Source: CAZGUH01 sp964529005
GTDB taxonomy: Bacteria > Actinomycetota > Acidimicrobiia > Acidimicrobiales > Ilumatobacteraceae
DNA: 64,000 nt
Assembly: GCA_964529005.1 (NCBI GenBank)
Contig: CAZGUH010000018.1
Span: 10,732 to 74,731, forward strand
Direction of reading: 5' to 3'
The notes beneath the pieces were generated by a model. The model searched no databases. It had not been told where the DNA came from and saw nothing but the letters and a program-made list of their open reading frames with translations. Shown here one piece after another: positions 16,364-24,808 of the stretch (the stretch's first letter is position 1; the number at the start of each line of letters is the position of its first letter). The translations under genes and the position numbers were made by a program.

Positions 16364-18672
16364 GCATCACCACTCCGCCGAGCCTCGCCAACGAGCTCGA
16401 GCGCCGCCGCGACAGCCTGCGGCACGGGTACATCCCGCCGGACACGATCGTCGTCGACCCCTCGCTCGAGTTCTTCACCGACGCCGTCGACGACGTCGAC
16501 ATCGTCACCTACGAAGTCATCCGCTCCAAGCTGTGGAACCTGAACATCGACCACGGCGACACCATCCGCCGGGTCTCGGGCTCGAACCTCGTGGTGGAGG
16601 GCTACGACTTCAACTGCTCCGTCACCACCGAGGTCGGCCACGCGGTGGCGTTCGGGGCCTACTCGATGTTCTTCGCCGGGTGCGCCGACGAAGTCATCAA
16701 GTGGACGCTCGAGCACCGCTCGATGAACGTCGGCATCCGCGAAGGCGACATCTGGCTGCACGACGACCCGTGGGTCGGCACCAACCACCAGATGGACGTC
16801 GCGGTCTACGCGCCCGTGTTCCACGACGGGAAGCTCTTCGCCTGGCTCTACAACTGCGTGCACCAGCGCGAGATCGGCGGCTCGCAGCCGGGCGGCTTCA
16901 TCTCCAACACCAACGACGTCTACCTCGAGCCGACGTTCATGCCGCCGATCCGCCTCGGCGAGAACGGCGTCGTGCGCGAAGACCTCGTCGACATGTGGGT
17001 GCGGCGCTCACGCCTGCCCGACCTGATGGTGCTGGAGCTCAACTCGCAGGTCGCCGGGCTGCGCTTCGCCCAGCAGCGCTTCGCCGAGATGATCGAGCGC
17101 TACGGCGCGGCGGTGATCAAGGGCGTGATGAACAAGATGATCGACGCCACGGCGAGCGCGGTCGCGGCGCGGCTGCGCCAGCTGCCCGACGGCATCTGGC
17201 GGGACGAGCGTTACCTCGCCGGCGCCGAGAAGGACGAGACACGGCTGCACAAGGTGTGCATGACGTTCGAGAAGCGCGGCGACCGGCTGAAGGTGTCGAA
17301 CGCCGGCACCGATCCGGCCGCCGGCTCGTTCAACATCACGCCAGGCGTGTTCCGCGCCACGGTCCTCAACGGGTTGCAGCCGACGTTCGGCTACGACCAG
17401 TACCTGTGTGCTGCGGGCATCCTGCGCCAGCTCGACTTCGAGTACGCGCACGGGTCGATCACCTCGGCGACGCATCCCTCCGCGGTCAGCAGCTCGCTCG
17501 GCACGCTCGTCAGCCTCACGCAGGCGCACAACCTCGGATCGAAGATGGTGAGCGGCGACCCCGCCCTGTCCCGTCACGCGTTCGCCGCACCGTCGGCTCA
17601 CACCACGTCGTACAACGGGCTGTTCGGTGTCGACCAGTACGGCAACCCCTATGCCGACCTGCCGCTCGACACCGTCGCAGGCGGCGTGGGGGCGTTCAAC
17701 TTCCGCGACGGCATCGACCACGGCGGTCCGATCTTCGCCGTCGCCGGACGCATCTCCGACGTCGAGAAGTACGAGCAGCAGATCCCGTTCCTCTACGTCT
17801 ACCGCAAAGAGCTGCCGGACTCCGGCGGCCACGGTCGCTGGCGGGGTGGGGTCACGTTCGTGGCGAGCTGGGTCGGCCACAAGACCGACAGCTCGTTCAT
17901 CGCCTCCGGAGGATTGCTGAAGAGCGTCACCCAGGGCATGGGGGTGTGCGGCGGGTTCCCGGCGACGGGCGGATACAACTGGTACGCGCGCGACACCGCG
18001 ATCCAGGAGTGGTTCGCCAGCGGGCGCATCCCGGGCAGCCCCGCCGAGCTGCGCGAGCTCGCCCCGCACGGCGACCTGTCCAGCATCAAGAGCTTCGACA
18101 ACCGGCTCGGTGTCGCGGACGTCTTCGACAACCTGCCGAACCCGGGCGCCGGTTGGGGTGATCCGCTGACGCGCGACCCCGAGCTGGTGGTGGACGACAT
18201 TCGCCGCGGCCGAGTCAGCATCGACGATGCGCGAGCGCTGTACGGGGTCGTCGTCGACGACGACGGAGAGCTGCTCGCGGACGAGACCCGCGCGCAGCAC
18301 GACGCGGTCCGGCGGCAGCGGCTGGAGCAGGCCCGCGCCCCGCGCAAGCCGCTGTCGGGAACGGCGCAGGCGCCCGAGGGGGCGATCCGCCCGATCGAAG
18401 GGGTCGCGGTCGTCCAACGCGCCGAGGGGTCTGTCTTCGTGTGCGTCGAGTGTGGGCAGCTGCTCGGTCTCACCGACCACACCTACCGGTTGGGCTGCGC
18501 GGAGCTGGAGAGCGAGCTGACCGACATCGGGCCGTACTTCACGCCACCCGAGCGCGAGACCGGGGAGCGGTTGATCATGCGCAGCTACCTGTGCCCGAGC
18601 TGTGCCACGATCCTCGACATCTCGCTGTGCCGTCCCGACGACCTGCCCTACGACGACGTCATCGTGCCGTGA
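16360..18672 (+). CDS. HyuB-like subunit fused to a C-terminal zinc ribbon
   Basis: 770 residues. About residues 20-600 are hydantoinase B / acetone-carboxylase alpha-like, with H-D-D-P-W-V-G-T-N-H near 130 and G-G-H-G-R-W-R-G-G near 490 as recognisable family stretches. Beyond a linker, residues 690-770 add a separate domain with C695-x2-C698 and C745-x2-C748, resembling the gamma subunit of acetone/acetophenone carboxylase, which is normally a separate small protein. The fusion suggests the HyuA-HyuB pair is an ATP-dependent carboxylase. The second HyuB in the window (30973-32682) lacks this domain. Start: GTG overlapping the HyuA stop. The substrate is unknown; a ketone intermediate is the working idea. 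Confidence 0.85.
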   Translation: MSITTPPSLANELERRRDSLRHGYIPPDTIVVDPSLEFFTDAVDDVDIVTYEVIRSKLWNLNIDHGDTIRRVSGSNLVVEGYDFNCSVTTEVGHAVAFGAYSMFFAGCADEVIKWTLEHRSMNVGIREGDIWLHDDPWVGTNHQMDVAVYAPVFHDGKLFAWLYNCVHQREIGGSQPGGFISNTNDVYLEPTFMPPIRLGENGVVREDLVDMWVRRSRLPDLMVLELNSQVAGLRFAQQRFAEMIERYGAAVIKGVMNKMIDATASAVAARLRQLPDGIWRDERYLAGAEKDETRLHKVCMTFEKRGDRLKVSNAGTDPAAGSFNITPGVFRATVLNGLQPTFGYDQYLCAAGILRQLDFEYAHGSITSATHPSAVSSSLGTLVSLTQAHNLGSKMVSGDPALSRHAFAAPSAHTTSYNGLFGVDQYGNPYADLPLDTVAGGVGAFNFRDGIDHGGPIFAVAGRISDVEKYEQQIPFLYVYRKELPDSGGHGRWRGGVTFVASWVGHKTDSSFIASGGLLKSVTQGMGVCGGFPATGGYNWYARDTAIQEWFASGRIPGSPAELRELAPHGDLSSIKSFDNRLGVADVFDNLPNPGAGWGDPLTRDPELVVDDIRRGRVSIDDARALYGVVVDDDGELLADETRAQHDAVRRQRLEQARAPRKPLSGTAQAPEGAIRPIEGVAVVQRAEGSVFVCVECGQLLGLTDHTYRLGCAELESELTDIGPYFTPPERETGERLIMRSYLCPSCATILDISLCRPDDLPYDDVIVP

Positions 18673-19497
18673 CGCCGACCGGCGACCTCCGGCTGCCGAC
18701 GGTCACCGAGCCCGAGGAGCAGGCCCGTCCGGCCGGCGCATCGACCGTGCTCGACGCCCGCGACATCTCCGTGTCGTTCGGCGGAGTCCGGGCCGTGCGC
18801 GACGTCTCGCTCACCCTGGCGCGCGACGAGATCCTCGGGATCGTCGGGCCGAACGGCAGCGGCAAGTCGACGTTCCTCAACGCGATCACCGGCGTGGTGC
18901 GGGCGCGCGGATCCCTGGTGGTGTCGGGGGCGCCGGCGCGCCTCGGTCGCCCCGCTGCCGCCCGCCGGGCGGGGATCGCCCGGGTGTTCCAGCAGCCGCA
19001 GGTGTTCAGCGCGCTGTCCTGCCTGGAGAACGTCGCCGTCGGCGATGCCGATCGGAGGCTCACCGGCGGGGTCGGGGCGTTGGTGTTGCGGCCGTTGATG
19101 GCCCGCCACGAGCGGGCGCGCTGGGAGCGCGCGCAGGCCGCGCTCGACGGCGTCGGGCTCGGCGCGTTGGCGCAGGCCAGCGCGGGAGACGTGACGTACG
19201 GGCAGCAGCGCCTGCTCGAGCTGGCCCGCGCCGTGGTGTCGGGCGCTCCGGTGATCCTGCTCGACGAGCCCAGCGCCGGCCTCAACGACGCGGAGACCGA
19301 GCGGCTGAAGGAGCTGTTGCGGGGCTTGCGTGACCAAGGCCGCTCGCTCGTGATCGTCGACCACAAGATCGACTTCATCGACGCGCTGTGCGACCGCGTC
19401 GCGGTGTTCGAGCTCGGCCAGCTCGTCGCCGTCGCCCCGCCCGCGGTGATCTGGACGAACCCGCGTGTCGTCGACGCCTACCTCGGAGTCGTGCACG

Positions 19498-19505
<8 letters not shown>
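18669..19505 (+). CDS. LivG-type ABC ATPase
   Basis: 278 residues. Walker A GPNGSGKS is at 60-67 after a 30-residue N-terminal extension. The signature reads V-T-Y-G-Q-Q-R, the Y-G-Q-Q variant typical of LivG proteins, followed by Walker B V-I-L-L-D-E-P. The C-terminal A-P-P-A-V-I-W-T-N-P segment is also LivG-like. The start codon overlaps the HyuB stop (GTGA). It is one of two nucleotide-binding subunits of the importer formed with the lipoprotein at 12836 and the permeases at 20265 and 21137. Confidence 0.93.
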
Positions 19506-20264
<759 letters not shown>

Positions 20265-20268
<4 letters not shown>

Positions 20269-21140
20269 GCCAGTTCGTCGCCCTGGCGGCGAGCGGGTTG
20301 GCGCTGGGCGCGATCCTCGCGCTCGTCGGCGTGGGCGTGATCGTGCTGTACAGCGCCACCGGCGTCGTCAACTTCGCGCATGGCGGGTTGGTGACCCTCG
20401 GCGCGTACGTCGGTGTGTGGGCCATCGTCGACCTCGGGCTGCCCACGTTCGCGGGGTACGCGGTGTCGCTCGTCGTGCTGTTCCTCGTCGGCGTCTGCAT
20501 CGAGGTGGTGGCGTACGCGCCGTTGCGCCGGCGGCCACAGCTGGTCGTCGTGGTGGCGACGCTCGCCGCCGCGATCGTGATCGAGGCGCTGTGCTCGCTG
20601 TGGCAGGGCAACACGCCGCGCCTGCTCGCCTCGCCGTTCACGTCGTCGACGGTGCACGTCGCCGGCGCCGCGATCGCGCTCCAGCGCGTCGTGATCATCA
20701 TCGTCTCGGCGGTCGTGATCGCCGCGCTGCTGCTCGTCTTCCACCGCACGTCCTTCGGCCGGCAGCTGCGCGCGCTGGCCTCGGACCCCGAAGCCGCGCA
20801 GCTCTACGGCGTGCGCACGCGCGTCGTCTCGGTGACCGCGTTCGGACTCTCCGCCATGCTCGCCGCACTCGCCGGGATCCTGATCGCGCCGTTGACGTCG
20901 GTGAACCTGACGCTCGGGTTCGCGCTGATGCTGCCCGCCTTCGCCGCCGCGACCGTGGGCGGCTTCGGCAACCTGACCGGCGTCGTCGTCGGCGGCCTCG
21001 CCGTCGGCCTCGTGCAGCAGCTCCTCGGCGGCTACGTGTTCGTCGACTACGCCGACACGCTGCCGTACGTGATGATGTTCCTGATCATCGCCGCGCGGCC
21101 GGAAGGCCTGCTCGGTGGCGCCGGGCGGAGCAGGCTGTGA
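20265..21140 (+). CDS. LivH-type ABC permease
   Basis: 291 residues of almost continuous hydrophobic helices. The family stretch V-N-F-A-H-G-G-L-V-T-L-G-A-Y (about 36-49) is the LivH signature near the second helix. G-F-G-N-L-T-G-V-V-V-G-G near 235 is typical of the C-terminal half. GTG start overlapping the LivF stop. It forms the membrane channel with LivM. Confidence 0.93.
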
Positions 21141-22219
21141 TCGTCACCGCGATGCGCGACCGCCTGACCCGCCGGCGGCCGGATCGGCCGGCCGTCTACC
21201 AGCGACACCAGTTCGCCGCCGTCGTGGCGTTCGTCCTGTTCTTGGCGCTCGTCGTGCCGCGGTTGGCGACCACGCCGGTCGCCAAGAACCTCGTCAACCT
21301 GTGGCTCGTGTACGGCATCGCGGCGATCGGGTTCTTCTGGATGTTCGGCCTGGCCGGCCGCTTCGCGTTCTGCCAGACGTTCATGATGCTGCTCGGCGGG
21401 TACACCTCGGCGTGGGTGACCCGCGGCGACGGGCGCCTGCCCGTGGTGCTCGGGCTGCTGTGCGGCGTCGCGGTCACCGCCGCCGTCGCGGTGGCCATCG
21501 GTCTCGCCGTGCACCGCGCGTCCGACCTCTACTTCGCGATCGCCACGTTGGCGGTGACGCAGGTCGGCGCCGTGGTGTTCCGCCGCTGGGAAGGCTTCAG
21601 CGGCCAGGACGGGACGACGGTCGGCATCGAGCCGCTGTCGATCTTCGGGCGCGAGTTCCTCGCCGACGCGGAGGTCTTCCGCTTCCTCGTGCCGATCGTC
21701 GGCCTGGTGCTGGCAGCATCGGTGCTCATCGAGCGCTCGCCGCTGCGGCGTGACGCGATCGCGGCCCGCGACCTGCGCGCGGTGGCGGAGACGTCGGGGG
21801 TTCCCGCCGTGCGGGCGCAGATCACGATGTTCGCCCTGGGCTCGGCGATGGGCGGCCTGTCCGGGGCGCTCATCGGCCATTGGGGCGGCATCATCGCCGC
21901 CGACTCCTTCGGCGTGAACCTCGCGATCGGGTTGTTCCTGATGGTCATCCTCGGCGGATCGGGTTCGCCGTGGGGCGCGCTCGTCGGCGCCGCGTTCTAC
22001 GTCTGGGTGCCCGAGGTGCTGACGTCGTTCACGTCGTGGCGTCAGGTCGTCTACGGATCGCTGTTGCTGGTCACGATCATCCTGTTGCCCGACGGCATCG
22101 TGGGGATCGTGGGCAGCGGCCGCGGGGTGGCCCGGCGCTGGTTCGGGGTGCGCGGCCGCGTCGCCGCGGCGACGGCCGGCGCCGCCAGGGGAGACATCGA
22201 GAGAACGGGAGGAACGTGA
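21137..22219 (+). CDS. LivM-type ABC permease
   Basis: 360 residues, LivM family, with about nine hydrophobic segments. The Q-T-F-M-M-L-L-G-G-Y segment near residue 80 and the G-L-S-G-A-L region near 240 match the permease fold. The GTG at 21137 overlaps the LivH stop; an internal ATG five codons later is an alternative. The C-terminus carries a basic, Ala-rich tail. It pairs with LivH and is followed by a coupled SDR gene. Confidence 0.92.
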   Translation: MIVTAMRDRLTRRRPDRPAVYQRHQFAAVVAFVLFLALVVPRLATTPVAKNLVNLWLVYGIAAIGFFWMFGLAGRFAFCQTFMMLLGGYTSAWVTRGDGRLPVVLGLLCGVAVTAAVAVAIGLAVHRASDLYFAIATLAVTQVGAVVFRRWEGFSGQDGTTVGIEPLSIFGREFLADAEVFRFLVPIVGLVLAASVLIERSPLRRDAIAARDLRAVAETSGVPAVRAQITMFALGSAMGGLSGALIGHWGGIIAADSFGVNLAIGLFLMVILGGSGSPWGALVGAAFYVWVPEVLTSFTSWRQVVYGSLLLVTIILLPDGIVGIVGSGRGVARRWFGVRGRVAAATAGAARGDIERTGGT

Positions 22220-23004
22220 TCAGCGGAATGCTGGACGGCAAGACCGTCCTCGTCTCGGGTGTCGGCCCGGGGCTCGGCCGCCAGATCGCCGAGGTGGCGC
22301 TGGAGCAGGGCGCCCGCGTCGTGCTCGGCGGCCGCGACGGCGCCCGGCTGAAGGGCATCGCCGACGAGCTCGACGCCGGGCAGGAACGTGTCGCATGGCG
22401 GGCGACGGACATCACCTCGGTCGACGACTGCGCGGCGATCGCGCAGCTCGCCGTCGAACGGTTCGGCGCGATCGACGCGCTCGTCAACTGTGCTGCTCGC
22501 TACGCCACGACCGCAGGGTTCGCCGACAGCGACCTCGGTGAGTGGAACGATATCCTCACCACGAACGTGATGGGGACGGTGCAGATGACCCGCGCCGCGC
22601 TGCCGGCGCTGAGCGAGCACGGCGGGGCGATCGTCTTCATCGGCACGCAGTCCGCGTTCTGGCCGTACCTGCCGCAGGCGTCGTACGACGCCTCGAAAGG
22701 CGCGCTCGTCTCGTTGAACATCGATCTCGCCAAGGAGCTCGGTCCGCGCGGGATCCGCGTCAACATGGTGCTGCCGACGTGGATGTGGGGGCCGGCGGTG
22801 CAGGGATACGTCGAGAGCGCGGCGGCCGAGCGCGGCGTCGCCCCCGGCACGGTGTACGGCGAGATCGTGCGCGACATGCCGCTGGGCAAGATGCCGACCG
22901 ATCGCGACGTCGCCCAGGCTGTGGTGTTCTTCACCTCGGACTGGGCGTCGATGATCACCGGGCAGGCGCTGTTCGTCAACGCCGGCGAGTACTTCCGTCA
23001 CTGA
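22216..23004 (+). CDS. SDR oxidoreductase, GxGPGLG subfamily
   Basis: 262 residues, with glycine loop GVGPGLG at 15-21, Tyr157 and Lys161. The position 13 residues before Tyr, where the catalytic Ser normally lies, is Thr144. Ser146 is close by, so activity may be kept or altered. The C-terminus is V-N-A-G-E-Y-F-R-H. It is coupled to LivM by GTGA, in the same place in its operon as the SDR at 9143 in the peptide-importer operon. A dedicated dehydrogenase acting on the imported molecule is a plausible role. Confidence 0.88.
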   Translation: MISGMLDGKTVLVSGVGPGLGRQIAEVALEQGARVVLGGRDGARLKGIADELDAGQERVAWRATDITSVDDCAAIAQLAVERFGAIDALVNCAARYATTAGFADSDLGEWNDILTTNVMGTVQMTRAALPALSEHGGAIVFIGTQSAFWPYLPQASYDASKGALVSLNIDLAKELGPRGIRVNMVLPTWMWGPAVQGYVESAAAERGVAPGTVYGEIVRDMPLGKMPTDRDVAQAVVFFTSDWASMITGQALFVNAGEYFRH

Positions 23005-23031
23005 TCCACCGAGAAGACAGGAGCGCCACCG

Positions 23032-23493
23032 ATGGCTCCGAGCCCGTACTTCCATGTCTCGTTCCTCGTCGCCGACCTCGACGCGGCGATCGCACGCTTC
23101 GGTCAGGTGATGGGCGTGCGCTTCCTCGAACCGATGGTCGCGCCCTTCGGTCGCCTGGAAGACCCCGAGCCCCACGAGTCGTTCGTGCGCTGCACGTACT
23201 CGATCGAGGGACCGCCGCACATCGAGCTGCTGGAGGGCCATGGAGACGGCCTGTTCTCGCTCGCCCAGGGCGAAGGCCTGCATCACATCGGGATCTGGGA
23301 GGACGACAACGAGCACCGCTGCACGTTCCTGCGCGACGCGGGCGCGAGCCCTGCGGCACGCGTCATCGGCGAGGGCGGCGAGGTGTTGACCGTGTTCACC
23401 GACCCCAAGGACCTGTTCGGCGTGCGCCTGGAGTACCTGTCGACGCTGCAGCGCGAACCGCTGGAGGCATGGCTGCGCAGCGGCGGCGGGTGA
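23032..23493 (+). CDS. VOC-family protein, epimerase-like
   Basis: 153 residues with a vicinal oxygen chelate fold: F-H-V-S-F-L-V-A-D-L-D near the start, H-I-E-L-L-E-G near 63, H-H-I-G-I-W near 84 and a C-terminal G-V-R-L-E-Y-L. The His/Glu spacing resembles methylmalonyl-CoA epimerase-type VOC proteins, so an epimerase or isomerase acting on a 2-methylacyl-CoA is possible but unproven. It is the last gene of the importer operon, 27 bp after the SDR. Confidence 0.82.
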   Translation: MAPSPYFHVSFLVADLDAAIARFGQVMGVRFLEPMVAPFGRLEDPEPHESFVRCTYSIEGPPHIELLEGHGDGLFSLAQGEGLHHIGIWEDDNEHRCTFLRDAGASPAARVIGEGGEVLTVFTDPKDLFGVRLEYLSTLQREPLEAWLRSGGG

Positions 23494-23547
23494 GCGGCCG
23501 GCGCGCTCGCGGGCCTCGTTCAGGAGTTCGATCAGCCGCCCGCTTGA

Positions 23548-23561
23548 ACCAAACACTTGCT
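23548..23561. promoter_or_regulatory. KstR2-like operator (site 6)
   Basis: ACCAAACACTTGCT, one mismatch. Its last base is the first base of the -35 hexamer of the promoter at 23561-23589. Confidence 0.65.
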
Positions 23562-23589
23562 TGACTTTCGGGCGTGGGGGCTCTACATT
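23561..23589 (+). promoter_or_regulatory. Promoter of the amidohydrolase operon
   Basis: TTGACT (23561-23566) and TACATT (23584-23589) with a 17-bp spacer give the cleanest sigma-70-type promoter in the window. It directly abuts operator site 6. The transcript would have a leader of about 90 bases to the ATG at 23686. Confidence 0.6.
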
Positions 23590-23685
23590 CCCCTCGGGGC
23601 ACACCAGTCGCCGGGGGTGCGTGTGCACGTGCGTCGGATCGCAGGGGCCCCGGCATCGCGTCAAGGACAGCCGGAAGGAGTGGCG

Positions 23686-24804
23686 ATGGCGACCAGGGTG
23701 ATCTCAGCGGACTGCCACATCAACGAACCGCCGTGGGTGTTCGACCGCGTGCCCGCGGAGTTCAAGGACCGGGTGCCGCGGATGATGCGCGGCGCGGACG
23801 GTGGCGACGGCTGGAGCTTCGACGGCAACACGCCCAAGCGCACCTTCGGTGTGGAGGCGATGGCGGGCCGCTCGAAGGGCGAGTACCAGAAGTCCGGTCT
23901 GCGTTTCGAGGACATCCTGCCGGGCAACTACGACGGCGCCGCCCACGTCGCCGACATGGAGCGCGACGGCGTCGACGTCAGCATCGTCTACCCCAACCTC
24001 GTGCAGTTCATCTACGTCGAGGAGGACAAGGCGCTCGCCCACGCGTGCATGGAGGCGTACAACGACTGGATGCTCGAGGACTTCCAGTCCGCCGACCCGA
24101 CCCGCTTGGTCGGCCTGCCGATGCTGCCGGTCGACGACGGGATGGACGTCTGCCTCGCCGAGCTCGAGCGCGTCGCCGCCAAGGGCGCGAAGGGGTTGTT
24201 CATCCCCGGCTACCCGCAGCGCCCGTACCACGACCCGTACTACGAGCCGTTGTGGAAGGACGTCGCCGCAGCCGGCCTGCCGGTGACGTTCCACCGCACG
24301 TTCGGCGGCAAGCCGACCGAGGTCGACTGGGGCGCGGAGCTGTCGAGCCAGAACTTCTCCGCTGCCGGCACCGTCTACCGGTTCTTCAGCGGCGTGCGGC
24401 CGTTGACCTACATGATCTTCAGCGGCATGTTCGACCGTCACCCGGACCTGAAGGTGGTCGCCGCCGAGGTGAACTGCGGCTGGATCCCGTTCTGGGCCCA
24501 GACCATGGACCAGCAGGTCATCAACCAGCAGGCGATGCAGAACCTCGAACTCGCCAACACGCCGAGCGAGTACCTCGGCAAGAACGTGTTCGTGACGATC
24601 CTCGACGACGAGGTCGGCTTCCGCCTCATCGCCCGCGGTGAGCCGCACCTCGCCGACATGAGCATGTACTCCAGCGACTACCCGCACAGCGTGACGCTGT
24701 GGCCGAACTCGCGCGAGTACATCGCCCGGTTGACCGCCGACCTCACCGACGAGGACGCGCAGAAGGTGCTGTCCGGCAACGCCGCTCGCGTCTACCGGAT
24801 CTGA
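23686..24804 (+). CDS. Amidohydrolase-family (ACMSD-like) metal-dependent hydrolase
   Basis: 372 residues, amidohydrolase-2 superfamily TIM barrel. The first metal ligands are D9 and H11 in S-A-D-C-H-I-N-E-P. The strand containing V-T-F-H-R-T-F and the late Asp in Y-S-S-D-Y-P-H-S supply the other expected ligands. GGAAGGAG precedes the chosen ATG. Relatives catalyse hydrolysis or decarboxylation of small carboxylated rings. In steroid-degrading actinobacteria, proteins of this family are common but rarely characterised. It heads an operon with an ADP-forming acyl-CoA synthetase, so its product may be an acid that is then thioesterified. Confidence 0.88.
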   Translation: MATRVISADCHINEPPWVFDRVPAEFKDRVPRMMRGADGGDGWSFDGNTPKRTFGVEAMAGRSKGEYQKSGLRFEDILPGNYDGAAHVADMERDGVDVSIVYPNLVQFIYVEEDKALAHACMEAYNDWMLEDFQSADPTRLVGLPMLPVDDGMDVCLAELERVAAKGAKGLFIPGYPQRPYHDPYYEPLWKDVAAAGLPVTFHRTFGGKPTEVDWGAELSSQNFSAAGTVYRFFSGVRPLTYMIFSGMFDRHPDLKVVAAEVNCGWIPFWAQTMDQQVINQQAMQNLELANTPSEYLGKNVFVTILDDEVGFRLIARGEPHLADMSMYSSDYPHSVTLWPNSREYIARLTADLTDEDAQKVLSGNAARVYRI

Positions 24805-24808
24805 GCGC

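Noticed and set aside
14258..18672. Calling the HyuA/HyuB genes 5-oxoprolinase
   Set aside because: The zinc-ribbon fusion and the catabolic operon fit a ketone carboxylase better, and I see no decisive oxoprolinase feature.
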